A DNA stretch of 64,000 nucleotides from Afipia sp. (GCA_016201045.1 JACQDM010000002.1:372001-436000); one strand, 5' to 3'; shown: positions 26,705-36,161, counted from the first letter of the stretch. Program-made: numbers and translations. The notes: generated from the letters alone by a model not told the origin.

Positions 26705-27588
26705 TGCGAATTCTTCTCACGGGTGCGACCGGGCAGGTCGGTCTTGCTCTTTGTCGACGGATGTCATCAATTGGCACATTGATTGAAGCCGATCGCGGGT
26801 TGGTCGACTTCACGCGCCCCGAGGGAATAGAAAAAATCCTTTACTCCCTGTCGCCGGACCTCATCATCAATGCCGCCGCGTACACCGCGGTTGATCGTGC
26901 AGAACGTGAACCTGAACTAGCCCATCTTATCAATGCCGAGGCTCCGGCAAAGTTGGCTCAGTGGGCTGCACGTAACGACGCCTTGATTGTGCATTTTTCC
27001 TCGGACTATGTTTTCGACGGATCGGGAGATCAGCCGTGGTGCGAGAGCGATAAACCGTCGCCGCTGTCCGTTTATGGCCAGAGCAAGTTGGCAGGGGAAC
27101 TGGCGATGCGCGACACAAACGCGCGATTCCTCATCGTCAGAACATCGTGGGTCTACTCAGCGAGCGGAAATAACTTTTTCAGCACGATCGTCCGACTGTC
27201 GGGCGAAGGAAGAGAGATGCGAGTCGTCAACGATCAATTCGGAGCGCCGACCTCTGCGGCATCGATTGCCGGCGCTTTGGCAAAGATCATATCTGGCGAC
27301 AAGGCGTCGATCGCGTCCAGGTTTGTGGCGCTTGGCAGCATCGTCAACATCGCCAACACGGGGGTTACGACGTGGCACGGTTTTGCGGAAGCTATTGTCG
27401 GCGGCTTGAAACTTCGACGGCAGAGAGTTTTGACCGACAAAATCGCCGCCATTTCATCCGAAGAGTATGGTGCGCCAGCAAGACGGCCGAAAAATTCTAG
27501 GTTGGATCTTTCGCATTTTGAAAGGATCGTTGGTGCAGTTCCGCCGCACTGGAAGGATGCGCTCGGCGTTGAGCTCGATCGCATCTAA
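26704..27588 (+). CDS. rfbD: dTDP-4-dehydrorhamnose reductase
   Basis: This 294-residue short-chain-dehydrogenase-type enzyme begins MRILLTGATGQVGLAL (NAD(P)-binding) and has INAAAYTAVDRAE, FSSDYVFDGSGDQPW, the catalytic YGQSKLAGE (Tyr-x3-Lys) and VRTSWVYSASGNNF. It reduces the RfbC product to dTDP-L-rhamnose. It overlaps the rfbC stop by 1 bp. An in-frame extension upstream to 26584 overlaps rfbC and is rejected. Confidence 0.95.
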   Translation: MRILLTGATGQVGLALCRRMSSIGTLIEADRGLVDFTRPEGIEKILYSLSPDLIINAAAYTAVDRAEREPELAHLINAEAPAKLAQWAARNDALIVHFSSDYVFDGSGDQPWCESDKPSPLSVYGQSKLAGELAMRDTNARFLIVRTSWVYSASGNNFFSTIVRLSGEGREMRVVNDQFGAPTSAASIAGALAKIISGDKASIASRFVALGSIVNIANTGVTTWHGFAEAIVGGLKLRRQRVLTDKIAAISSEEYGAPARRPKNSRLDLSHFERIVGAVPPHWKDALGVELDRI

Positions 27589-27622
27589 GCTGTGTATTCC
27601 GATTTCATCGCGCCCTGGAGCG

Positions 27623-28468
27623 CTAGCCCACTCTCGTCATCCCAAGCCCTGCGACAATCAGGAGTGCAGACGCCAGCCGCCATCGCGTGATCGGTTCCTT
27701 CAGCATGAAGATCGAAATGGCGGTAGCAACAAGAACGCTCGACTCGCGCAGCGCCGCAACCAGCGCAATCGGGGCCTGGGTTGTCGCCCATATTACGAGT
27801 CCGTATGCACCGAACGTCATGGCACCGCCGGCGAAACCGCGCTTCCAATACGGAGCAAGCATTCGAAAGGCGTCGCCACCGCGAACCGCCAGAAGGATTG
27901 GCAGCATCATCACTTCGTTCACGACGAATAGCCACGTCGCATATCCCACCGCATCGCCGTTGGTGCGGGCACCCAACCCGTCGGTCACGGTGTAGCTCGC
28001 AATGAAGAAGGACGTGCCGAGCGAGAATGCAATTGTTCTGGAATCCAGCTTTTCCAGATCGTGTCCGCCTCTCACCGACATAAGCGTAACGCCAAGAATG
28101 AGGATAAGTACGCCGGTCATCGCCATCGGCGTAAGGATCTCGCCGAATCCGAATGCCATCACGATCGCAGTGAGGAGCGGCGCGGCACCTCTGGCGATCG
28201 GGTACACTTGGCCGAGATCGCCGGCGCGATAAGCCTGGATCAGAAATAGCTTGTAGCCGGTATTGAAAGTGGCGGAGACGATCAGGTAGGGCCACGCCGC
28301 CGCAATAGGCACCTGCACGAAAGGGATCGCCGCGAGCGCAAGCAGGCCCGCAGAAAGCGAAATGAGATTGACCGATAGAAAGCGATCGAGGTCGGATTTG
28401 ACGAGTGCATTCCATCCTGCGTGCATTGCGGCGGCGACGAGGACAGCCGCAAAGACAGTCAAGGTCAT
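27623..28468 (-). CDS. EamA/DMT-superfamily membrane transporter
   Basis: This 281-residue protein has about ten short membrane segments in two EamA repeats. MHAGWNALVKS near the N-terminus and PIARGAAPLLTAIVM at the end of the first repeat are typical of the family. These proteins usually export amino acids or metabolites. It converges with rfbD. The substrate is not evident, and neighbours give no hint. Confidence 0.87.
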   Translation of the reverse strand: MTLTVFAAVLVAAAMHAGWNALVKSDLDRFLSVNLISLSAGLLALAAIPFVQVPIAAAWPYLIVSATFNTGYKLFLIQAYRAGDLGQVYPIARGAAPLLTAIVMAFGFGEILTPMAMTGVLILILGVTLMSVRGGHDLEKLDSRTIAFSLGTSFFIASYTVTDGLGARTNGDAVGYATWLFVVNEVMMLPILLAVRGGDAFRMLAPYWKRGFAGGAMTFGAYGLVIWATTQAPIALVAALRESSVLVATAISIFMLKEPITRWRLASALLIVAGLGMTRVG

Positions 28469-28640
28469 TCAGAGGACTCCAGCGGGGTAGCAGGGCCGAC
28501 TTCGGCGAAATAATCTATTCATATGCTTGCCATAGATCGCCACGCGAGTTGATATGCTGTCTCGGCGAATGGGACGAGGTGGGGTGTTTCGATGACAAAA
28601 GCACAGCTTCCACTCGATTGCCAGAAATGCGGGCTTTTAG

Positions 28641-29621
28641 ATGGACTATGTAAAATTTGGAAAGACAGGGCTCGAAGTCTCGAGACTCTGCGTAGGCTGT
28701 ATGACGTTCGGTGTGCCGGAGCGGGGAACCCATCCCTGGACTCTTTCCGAAGATAAAAGCCGTCCGATCATCGAGAAGGCGATCGATCTCGGAATCAATT
28801 TCTTCGATACCGCGAATATTTATTCCGACGGCACTTCGGAAGAGATCGTCGGTCGCGCGCTGAAGGATTTTGCCAAGCGTGACGACATCGTGCTTGCGAC
28901 GAAAGTTCACGGCCGGATGCGGCCTGGCCAAAACGGCGCGGGACTTTCGCGCAAGGCGATCCTCACCGAGATCGACAACAGCCTGCGGCGTCTTGGCACG
29001 GACTATGTCGATCTTTATCAGATCCATCGCTGGGATCCGACGGTTCCCATCGAAGAGACGATGGAAGCGCTACATGACGTCGTGAAGGCGGGGAAGGCGC
29101 GCTACATCGGCGGATCGAATATGTATGCGTGGCAATTCTCGAAGGCGCTTTACATGTCACGCTTGAACGGCTGGACCGAATTCGTCAGCATGCAGGATCA
29201 TATCAACCTGATCAATCGCGAGGAAGAGCGCGAAATGCTACCCCTCTGTCGGGATCAGAAAATCGCAGTGATGCCATGGAGTCCCCTTGCGCGTGGCAGG
29301 CTCACGCGTGCGTGGGACGAGAAGAGCAGCCGGATCGAGACCGATGAATTCGGAAAGACGCTTTACAATGACTTTCCTGAATCCGACCGGCTCGTCACCG
29401 AGGCTATTGGCAAGGTTGCGGCAAATCGCAAGGTTCCGATGGCGCAGGTCGCGCTAGCTTGGGTATTACAGAAAGACGGCATCACGTCTCCGATTATCGG
29501 TACATCGAAGGTAGAGCATCTGACCGACGCTGTAGCGTCGCTATCGCTCAAGTTGACCGCAGACGAGATAAAGATGCTCGAGGCTCCCTACGTTCCGCAC
29601 AAAGTCGCCGGCTTCTGGTAA
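28641..29621 (+). CDS. Aldo/keto reductase
   Basis: This 326-residue TIM-barrel oxidoreductase carries the AKR tetrad: Asp and Tyr in FFDTANIYSDG, Lys in LATKVHGR, and His in YQIHRWDP. The NADP-binding end is PIIGTSKVEHL near residue 290. It reduces aldehydes or ketones with NADPH in the cytoplasm; the particular substrate is unknown. It probably starts at ATG 28641; no strong ribosome-binding site is seen. The next gene on the same strand begins 61 bp later. Confidence 0.92.
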   Translation: MDYVKFGKTGLEVSRLCVGCMTFGVPERGTHPWTLSEDKSRPIIEKAIDLGINFFDTANIYSDGTSEEIVGRALKDFAKRDDIVLATKVHGRMRPGQNGAGLSRKAILTEIDNSLRRLGTDYVDLYQIHRWDPTVPIEETMEALHDVVKAGKARYIGGSNMYAWQFSKALYMSRLNGWTEFVSMQDHINLINREEEREMLPLCRDQKIAVMPWSPLARGRLTRAWDEKSSRIETDEFGKTLYNDFPESDRLVTEAIGKVAANRKVPMAQVALAWVLQKDGITSPIIGTSKVEHLTDAVASLSLKLTADEIKMLEAPYVPHKVAGFW

Positions 29622-29682
29622 GAGTGCTGGCCATTTGCCAATAAGTTTCAACCGTAAATTGCTGCAGCTTGAGCGGTGATAG

Positions 29683-32046
29683 ATGCCTACAACGATTGAG
29701 CCATTGATCGACAACTCCGATGCCAATTCGCGATTCGGCATCGGCCAGCCCGTACGCCGGTTCGAGGATGTCCGTTTCGTTCGCGGAGCCGGGCACTACG
29801 CGGACGATGACGTCGATCCCAAGGCACTGCATGCCGTATTTCTGCGTTCGGTTCACGCGCACGCGGATATTCGCAGGATCGACATTGTCGCGGCGAAATC
29901 AATGCCGGGTGTTGTCGAAATTCTCACTGGCGTGGACTGGACCAAATCCGGGCTGAAGAGCGTTCCCGCTCGGCCCTCGATCAAGCAATTCGATGGATCG
30001 CCGATCGCAATTCCGAACCGTCCGGCCCTCGCGGCGGATCGCGTGATGCATGTCGGCGATTGCGTCGCGATGGTGATTGCGGACAGCGCGCAGCATGCCG
30101 CCGACGCCGCAGAAAGAATCGAGATCGATTATGCGGTTAAGCAGGCCGTGATCGACCTGCATCAGGCGGTGAAAGACACGTCGCCCCGTCTGTGGCCGGA
30201 TGTTGCCCGCAACGTCTCCTTCAAATGGCGTGTCGGCGATATAGAGAAGACCGAAGCCGCTTTGAAAGCGTCCGCGCACGTCGTCACGCTCGATCTGGTC
30301 AACAATCGTCTGATTCCGAATTCGATGGAGCCGCGCGGCGTCATCGTCGATTACGACAAGGACAAGGATCGCATCGCGCTGTCAGGGTCGATCCAGAATC
30401 CGTTTGGTTATCGTGACCTGCTTTGCGATCTGTTCGGATGGCCGAAGGACAAATTGCATTGCCGCGCATCGGATGTCGGCGGCGGGTTCGGCTGCAAAAA
30501 TCAGATTCAACCTGAGCACGTCATGCTGGTGTTTGCGTGCGACCGCCTCAAGCGTAAGATCAAATGGATCAACGATCGCAGCGGATCGTTCCTGTCGGAC
30601 GCACACGCGCGCGACCTTGTGACAAAGGTCAGGCTTGGTCTCGATGCTTCGGGAAAATTCAAGGCGGTGGCCGTCGATACGCTGGCGAACCTCGGTGCGT
30701 ACATGTCGACGAACGGCGCGCTGATCCCGACACTGCCGACAGCAGCAGTTCTCGGCGGCGCTTACGATCTGCCGGCAGTCGCGATGGAAGTGCAGGGCAT
30801 TTTCACGAATACGGTGCCGATCGATGCCTATCGCGGCGCGGGCCGGCCGGAAGCGATCTATCTGCTTGAGCGCATCATCGATGTTGCCGCTGCACAACTT
30901 GGGATATCGCCGATCAAGATACGTCGGCAGAATCTGATCAAGCGCGCGCAGTTTCCCTACAAGACGGCGCTCGGCCAGCAGATTGATATCGGAAATTTCG
31001 ATGCGGTATTCTCGAAGGCGCTCGATCTCGCGGACGAAAAGGGATTTGCCCAACGTGCCAAAGCTTCGCGCAAACAAAAAAAGTTGCGCGGCTTAGGTGT
31101 CGCTTATTATCTTGAGGCGACATTGGGCCCGCCAGCGGACAGCGCGCGCATTGCATTCGAGCCGGACGGGCGGGCGACGCTCTCCGTCGGGACGCAATCG
31201 AACGGGCAGGGCCATGAGACGACGATGGTGCAGATCGCTGCGTCTCAATTCGGCATCAGCCCCGACAAGTTCTCGTTTCGCCAGGCCGATACGGATGCAA
31301 CGCCTATCGGTGGCGGACACGGCGGCTCGCGCTCGCTGCATCTCGGCGGCACTGCAACACTCTTGAGTGCAAGAAAGATCATCGAGCGCGGCAAAAAGAT
31401 CGCATCGCATCTTCTCGAAGCAGGCGAGCGCGACATCGAGTTCAAGCGCGGCAAATACGCCGTTGCAGGCACGGATCGCGCAATCGCGTTCGAAGAAGTC
31501 GTGCGCGCGTCGTTCGATCCGATACGCATGCCTGCGGGTGAGCAATTCGGCCTCGACGAGACCACGAGCTACGAGCGGGAGGGATACAATTTTCCGAACG
31601 GCTGTCACGTCTGCGAAGTTGAAATCGACCAGGAGACAAGCGAGATCGAGATCGTGAACTATTCGGTCGTCGACGATTTCGGGCGTATCATTAATCCGAT
31701 GATCGTGCGCGGGCAGGTGCTCGGCGGCATCGTGCAAGGCATCGGTCAGGCGCTCTATGAAGAGACGCGATACGATGACTCTGGACAATTGCTGACGGCG
31801 TCGTTCATGGACTACAGCCTGCCGCGTGCCGACGACATTTCGAAAATTAACATCGAACTCTACGAAGACGCGCCGACTCAAACCAATCCGCTCGGCGCTA
31901 AAGGTTGTGGCGAGGCAGGGGCGACCGGGTCCCCGCCTGCGGTCGTAAATGCCGTCGTCAACGCGCTCAAGGACTACGGCGTGACGCACCTCGACATGCC
32001 CCTGACCGTGGAGAAGATTTGGGCGATCCTGCAAAAATCTTCATAA
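29683..32046 (+). CDS. Xanthine dehydrogenase/CoxL-family molybdopterin-binding subunit, orphan
   Basis: This 787-residue protein is the large molybdenum subunit type of the xanthine oxidase family (CoxL/CutL-like). It starts with IGQPVRRFEDVRFVRGAGHY. Cofactor and active-site stretches are GGGFGCKN, AYRGAGRPEAIYLLER, GTQSNGQGHETT and the catalytic Glu in KGCGEAGATGSPPAVVNA. AYRGAGR is the form found in form II or other hydroxylases, not the AYxCSFR of true form I CO dehydrogenase. The FAD and [2Fe-2S] subunits normally encoded next to it are absent here, so it must pair with subunits made elsewhere. Confidence 0.92.
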   Translation: MPTTIEPLIDNSDANSRFGIGQPVRRFEDVRFVRGAGHYADDDVDPKALHAVFLRSVHAHADIRRIDIVAAKSMPGVVEILTGVDWTKSGLKSVPARPSIKQFDGSPIAIPNRPALAADRVMHVGDCVAMVIADSAQHAADAAERIEIDYAVKQAVIDLHQAVKDTSPRLWPDVARNVSFKWRVGDIEKTEAALKASAHVVTLDLVNNRLIPNSMEPRGVIVDYDKDKDRIALSGSIQNPFGYRDLLCDLFGWPKDKLHCRASDVGGGFGCKNQIQPEHVMLVFACDRLKRKIKWINDRSGSFLSDAHARDLVTKVRLGLDASGKFKAVAVDTLANLGAYMSTNGALIPTLPTAAVLGGAYDLPAVAMEVQGIFTNTVPIDAYRGAGRPEAIYLLERIIDVAAAQLGISPIKIRRQNLIKRAQFPYKTALGQQIDIGNFDAVFSKALDLADEKGFAQRAKASRKQKKLRGLGVAYYLEATLGPPADSARIAFEPDGRATLSVGTQSNGQGHETTMVQIAASQFGISPDKFSFRQADTDATPIGGGHGGSRSLHLGGTATLLSARKIIERGKKIASHLLEAGERDIEFKRGKYAVAGTDRAIAFEEVVRASFDPIRMPAGEQFGLDETTSYEREGYNFPNGCHVCEVEIDQETSEIEIVNYSVVDDFGRIINPMIVRGQVLGGIVQGIGQALYEETRYDDSGQLLTASFMDYSLPRADDISKINIELYEDAPTQTNPLGAKGCGEAGATGSPPAVVNAVVNALKDYGVTHLDMPLTVEKIWAILQKSS

Positions 32047-32201
32047 GACAGAAGCCAAATGGGCTTGGGAGTAGGAATTTCTATCCGGTCCAGTCTCCCT
32101 AGAAGGAAGCCCTTTGTGCAGGCCTAAATAGACAATTCCCATGACCTTTTAGGTGCCCGATATTGGCTCTATGTTAAGCCGGTCCGATAGGAAGAACTGA
32201 C

Positions 32202-32426
32202 GTGAAGCAAGCCAAGTACGAGCCGTTCGGTGAAGCCGTCAATGTGTCCGACAGGATGCAATCGCAGAGCCATACGTCCAAGTTGCTGACGCGAATCGGT
32301 GCCGCTGTTTTCTGGCTACTGGCGGGGACGATTGTCATCGCGCGCGGTGTCTATTTCGAGCCCGGAATTTTCGACGCGTTCGGTCGTGTGATCGCTTACG
32401 TGCAAAAGCTGGCGCAATTCTCTTAG
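32202..32426 (+). CDS. Small membrane protein, unknown
   Basis: This 74-residue protein has one membrane helix in the middle (IGAAVFWLLAGTIVIARGVYF) and a hydrophilic N-terminus. It starts at GTG 32202 with AGGAAGAA upstream, a good ribosome-binding site that supports a real gene. No known family is recognised. It lies between the orphan molybdoprotein and the exporter gene. Confidence 0.6.
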   Translation: MKQAKYEPFGEAVNVSDRMQSQSHTSKLLTRIGAAVFWLLAGTIVIARGVYFEPGIFDAFGRVIAYVQKLAQFS

Positions 32427-32541
32427 CGCCGGCTGCACATTCTCTTCTCATTCAGTGAGACAGGATGCTTTTATTCGACTGGCCCATCCGAAAATACTCT
32501 TCCACGATTTCCCGTTTTGGCGCAGTAGATAATCTCCACCC

Positions 32542-33636
32542 GTGGGGATCGCTGTGCCGCGTAAGAAAAACGAAAAGAAATCCAGAAAATCCGGCAAAGA
32601 CGGAAAGACATTCGGCTTCGGCTATGTGACAGGGCTGTTGCCCGGCATCGCGCTGTGCGTTGCCGTCACGCTGGTCTCGATTGCGATCCAGCATGCGGAA
32701 GAAAGCTATTTCGGCCATCCGTATATCGAAGCGCTTGTCATCGCGATTCTGCTCGGAATGCTGATCCGCTCGGCCTGGGTGCCTCCGGCACGGTTGCAGG
32801 CGGGAATCGCATTCAGCGCCAAGCAGCTTCTCGAAGTCGCGGTCATGATGCTTGGTGCATCGATCAGCTTTTCGGCGATTGCGGCTTCGGGCGTGATTTT
32901 AATTCTTGCGATTATCGGAACCGTCATTGTCACGCTCGCCGTGACGTTCGGGTTGAGCAAGACGCTCGGGCTTTCGACGAAGCTTTCGATTCTGGTCGCG
33001 AGCGGTAATTCAATCTGCGGCAACTCCGCCATCGCTGCAGTTGCGCCGGTCATCAACGCGAACGGCGACGATATTGCGTCGTCGATCTCGTTCACCGCCA
33101 TCTTGGGCGTGCTGATGGTGCTTGGATTGCCGTTGCTCATTCCGTTGCTGCATTTGTCTGCCACGCAATATGGCGTTCTCGCAGGCCTCACCGTTTACGC
33201 GGTGCCGCAGGTGCTCGCCGCGACTGTCCCGGCCGGATTGATCAGCACGCAGATCGGAACACTGGTTAAGCTCGTCCGTGTTCTGATGCTTGGGCCGCTG
33301 GTAATAGGGATGTCACTGATTGCGCCGCGTCTTTCAGGGAATAGGAAATCCGGCAAGCAGGTGGTACTGAGTCCGGCTAAGCTTGTGCCATGGTTCATCA
33401 TCGGGTTTCTGATTCTCGCGACGCTGCGCTCGTTTCAGGTCGTGCCGGATGCCGTCGTGGCTCCGATTACCAAAAGCGCCGCGGCACTGACCGTCGTATC
33501 GATGGCAGCACTCGGGCTCGGCGTGGACGTGCGCGTTCTGTCCAATGTGGGCGGACGCGTCACAGCGGCCGTCACGCTATCGCTGATGCTGCTGTTGGCA
33601 ATGAGCATCGCACTTGTGATGGTCCTCAAGCCTTAG
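32542..33636 (+). CDS. YeiH/UPF0324 family exporter, candidate sulfite exporter
   Basis: This 364-residue membrane protein has a Lys-rich cytoplasmic N-terminus and about ten membrane helices of the UPF0324 (PF03601, YeiH) family. LEVAVMMLGASISFSAIAASG and the re-entrant SGNSICGNSAIAAVAPVI are diagnostic. Members such as CuyZ in sulfonate-degrading bacteria are thought to export sulfite or sulfate. It ends 6 bp from the convergent LysR gene of the sulfonate island, so it could remove the sulfite that Xsc makes. It probably starts at GTG 32542; GTG 32554 is possible. Confidence 0.85.
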   Translation: MGIAVPRKKNEKKSRKSGKDGKTFGFGYVTGLLPGIALCVAVTLVSIAIQHAEESYFGHPYIEALVIAILLGMLIRSAWVPPARLQAGIAFSAKQLLEVAVMMLGASISFSAIAASGVILILAIIGTVIVTLAVTFGLSKTLGLSTKLSILVASGNSICGNSAIAAVAPVINANGDDIASSISFTAILGVLMVLGLPLLIPLLHLSATQYGVLAGLTVYAVPQVLAATVPAGLISTQIGTLVKLVRVLMLGPLVIGMSLIAPRLSGNRKSGKQVVLSPAKLVPWFIIGFLILATLRSFQVVPDAVVAPITKSAAALTVVSMAALGLGVDVRVLSNVGGRVTAAVTLSLMLLLAMSIALVMVLKP

Positions 33637-33642
33637 AGTTGC

Positions 33643-34503
33643 CTAGCGCGCTTCGCTCAATTCGCGGCTGATATATTGTGCGAGTTGCTCTGCGGCTTCG
33701 CTAAGGCCATGTGTGCGCCGCTGCATCACGAGTTCCACCGGGTGCAAGCTCGGCAGGCCTTCGCTTGCGTCGATGCTTCGCAAATTGGGACCGAGCGCGC
33801 AGTGAGGAAAAACCGAAACCGCAAGCCCGGCGAACACTGCAGCTTGCAAGCCGGCGATACTGTCGCAGACCGAGCGGATCGACCATTCGATCCCTGCAGC
33901 GCGCAACGCTTCTAACGCAAGATGGCGATACACGCTGCCTTGCGGAAGCACGGCCAAGGGCAACGGTTTCCGAAGTTCAGGACTCGAATTGTTGCCCGCA
34001 ACCCAGACCAGCGGTTCGCGCCGGATCAGTTCGCCTTTGCGGAATTCTGGTTGGTTGGTCATTAGCGCGATATCGATTTCGCTTCGTTCCAATGCTGTAT
34101 GAAGATGTACGCTTCGCGTGCATCGCAATTCGATTTCGATATTGGGATGGGCGCGCGAGAAATTCTCCAGCACCTCGGGAAGAATATACGATGCGTACAA
34201 ATCGGGCGTGCCCAATTTGACGTGGCCTGAGATGTCATTGGTCGCCATGCGGCTGCGAGCTTCATCGTTCAGGCGCAATATCGCTCGTGCGAATTCAAGA
34301 AGGTTTTCGCCGTCGCGGGTGAGGGTGAGCTTGCGGCGGTTTTCGTCGAACAGCTTGCGACCGACGCTTTGTTCCAGGCGATAAATCTGATGCGTGATTG
34401 CAGGCTGGGTCCGGCCGACGGCGCGTCCTGCCGACGTCAGGCTGCCAGTGTCGACGATCGCAACGAATGTGCGGAGCAGTGCAATATCGAGATCGTGATT
34501 CAA
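33643..34503 (-). CDS. LysR family regulator of the tct-sauS operon
   Basis: This 286-residue protein has a LysR DNA-binding domain (LDIALLRTFVAIVDTGSLTSA, then RTQPAITHQIYRLEQSVGR) and a C-terminal effector domain. It diverges from tctC across a 140-bp gap holding a perfect dyad. It is therefore the probable activator of the transporter-ligase-dehydrogenase operon, with sulfoacetate or a CoA derivative as a possible effector; that ligand is inference. Confidence 0.92.
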   Translation of the reverse strand: MNHDLDIALLRTFVAIVDTGSLTSAGRAVGRTQPAITHQIYRLEQSVGRKLFDENRRKLTLTRDGENLLEFARAILRLNDEARSRMATNDISGHVKLGTPDLYASYILPEVLENFSRAHPNIEIELRCTRSVHLHTALERSEIDIALMTNQPEFRKGELIRREPLVWVAGNNSSPELRKPLPLAVLPQGSVYRHLALEALRAAGIEWSIRSVCDSIAGLQAAVFAGLAVSVFPHCALGPNLRSIDASEGLPSLHPVELVMQRRTHGLSEAAEQLAQYISRELSEAR

Positions 34504-34545
34504 GATAAACCTCGCGAATGACGGCGATGCATATTATCAATTTTG

Positions 34546-34572
34546 TTATGGTTGGCGCATCGTGCACCATAA
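34546..34572. promoter_or_regulatory. Operator dyad between lysR and tctC
   Basis: TTATGGT (34546-34552) and ACCATAA (34566-34572) are perfect 7-bp inverted arms with a 13-bp spacer. The dyad starts 43 bp upstream of the LysR start and ends 71 bp before tctC, a usual place for LysR binding. Confidence 0.7.
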
Positions 34573-34643
34573 GAAAAAACGACCAACCATGTCGTCGTTA
34601 AACGGCGACAAAGGCACACAAAAATCAGCTCGGGAGGTTGACG

Positions 34644-35600
34644 ATGAAATCGAGGCAGAAACTCGCTGTTTTATTTGCAGCGGCGCTGTGCACTGCGGCA
34701 TTCGGCACCAAGACAACTATGGCGGCAGGTTATCCTGAGCGCCCGATAGAATTGGTCGTTCCTTGGGGTCCGGGCGGTGGCGCCGATCAGCTGGCGCGTC
34801 TCGTTGCGAAATTGATGGAACCCATGCTCGGGCAGGGGATCCCCGTCGTCAATGTACCGGGCGGCACCGGCGCAACCGGCATGGCGAAATTGCTTGCCTC
34901 ACCCGCCGACGGTTACTCGATGGCGATCTACATCGCCGACAGCCATGCGCTACTCGCTGGAAAAACGCCGCGCTGGACGATGGACGACATTACGCCGGTG
35001 GCAGTGATGATCAAAGGCCCGTCATTCCTGTTCGTGAAGGAAGACAGCCCTATCAAGAATTGGGCGGATTTCGAGAAAGAAGCGAAAGCCAATCCCGGCA
35101 AGCTGAAGGTCGCGACCCTCGGCTTCGGCAGCGTCGACGATTTCTCGCTTTCCGTGCTGGATCGCGGCGGTATTAAAATCGTGCAGGTTCCCTTCTCGAA
35201 GCCGAGCGAGCGTTATGTCTCCATTCTCGGTGGCCATGCCGACGCGCTTTACGAGCAGGCAGGCGACGTCGCGCAATTCCTCAACGGCAAGCAGATGCGT
35301 CCAATCCTTCTGTTCGGCGAGAAGCGTCTCGCTGCCTTTAAGGACATCCCGGCGTCTTTTGAGCTCGGCTACAAGGTCGCGCTGCCGCAGTTTCGTGCGA
35401 TCGTCGTGCGCTCCGGCACGCCGCCGGACGTTCTCAAGAAGCTCTCGGATTCGCTTGCGAAGGTTTACGCTTCGCCGGAGTTCAAGAAGTTTCTTGAAGA
35501 TCAATACGCCGATCCGAACAGCTTCGAGGATTCCACGAAAGCACCCGCTTACGTGAAGCAACAACTCGATGACATGAAAAAAACCATGGCGACGAACTAA
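34644..35600 (+). CDS. tctC: Tripartite tricarboxylate transporter binding protein, TctC family
   Basis: This 318-residue periplasmic protein has a signal peptide (about residues 1-28, ending near TMAA) and a Bug/TctC fold. YPERPIELVVPWGPGGGADQLAR and VVNVPGGTGATGMAKL are the family's ligand-loop motifs. It captures an organic anion for TctAB. Because sauS and an acyl-CoA ligase follow in the same operon, sulfoacetate is the likeliest ligand. ATG 34644 has GGGAGG upstream; an in-frame TTG at 34638 is less likely. Confidence 0.92.
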   Translation: MKSRQKLAVLFAAALCTAAFGTKTTMAAGYPERPIELVVPWGPGGGADQLARLVAKLMEPMLGQGIPVVNVPGGTGATGMAKLLASPADGYSMAIYIADSHALLAGKTPRWTMDDITPVAVMIKGPSFLFVKEDSPIKNWADFEKEAKANPGKLKVATLGFGSVDDFSLSVLDRGGIKIVQVPFSKPSERYVSILGGHADALYEQAGDVAQFLNGKQMRPILLFGEKRLAAFKDIPASFELGYKVALPQFRAIVVRSGTPPDVLKKLSDSLAKVYASPEFKKFLEDQYADPNSFEDSTKAPAYVKQQLDDMKKTMATN

Positions 35601-35612
35601 CCGGACATCGTC

Positions 35613-36155
35613 ATGCAAAAATCCTTGCTTCACTCGATCGTGCCCTATCTTGCGGGCTTGGCGATTGCGGTCGCGCTCTATATTTACGCGAGCAAAATCG
35701 CTTATGACCCGCGTCCGGGCGCGCTCGGACCGGAAATCTGGCCGCAACTTGCGATTCTTCTGCTGGGCGCTTCGTGCCTGTTCGAGATCGTTCGCCGGCT
35801 TATCATCGGCAACCGGGACGCAACCGGATTTCTCGAAGCGTTCGAGCGGGAGGAGGAACCCGCACAAAAGGATCCCGTCTATCCGCACATGCTGATCGGC
35901 GGGATCGTTTTGATGGCGATCTACGCCGTCGCTGTCCCGTATCTCGGCTTTATCTTCGGCACGTTTCTGTTTCTCGCCGCCTTCATGTATGTCGGCGGCT
36001 TTCGGCGTCACGTAACGATCTGGCTCACGAGCATCCTCGTGACGGTGCTTTGCGGGATTCTGTTTCTTCGCATCGCCTACGTCTCCCTGCCGCGCGGAAT
36101 TCCGCCGTTCGACATGGCGACCGATATCTTCTTTCATATCCCAAGCCTGTGGTGA
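35613..36155 (+). CDS. tctB: Tripartite tricarboxylate transporter small membrane subunit, TctB family
   Basis: This 180-residue protein has four predicted membrane segments and a charged loop near residues 68-88. It fits TctB in size, hydropathy and position between tctC and tctA. PRPGALGPEIWPQLAI after the first helix is a typical TctB stretch. It forms the membrane complex with TctA. Confidence 0.88.
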   Translation: MQKSLLHSIVPYLAGLAIAVALYIYASKIAYDPRPGALGPEIWPQLAILLLGASCLFEIVRRLIIGNRDATGFLEAFEREEEPAQKDPVYPHMLIGGIVLMAIYAVAVPYLGFIFGTFLFLAAFMYVGGFRRHVTIWLTSILVTVLCGILFLRIAYVSLPRGIPPFDMATDIFFHIPSLW

Positions 36156-36161
36156 GCTAAG

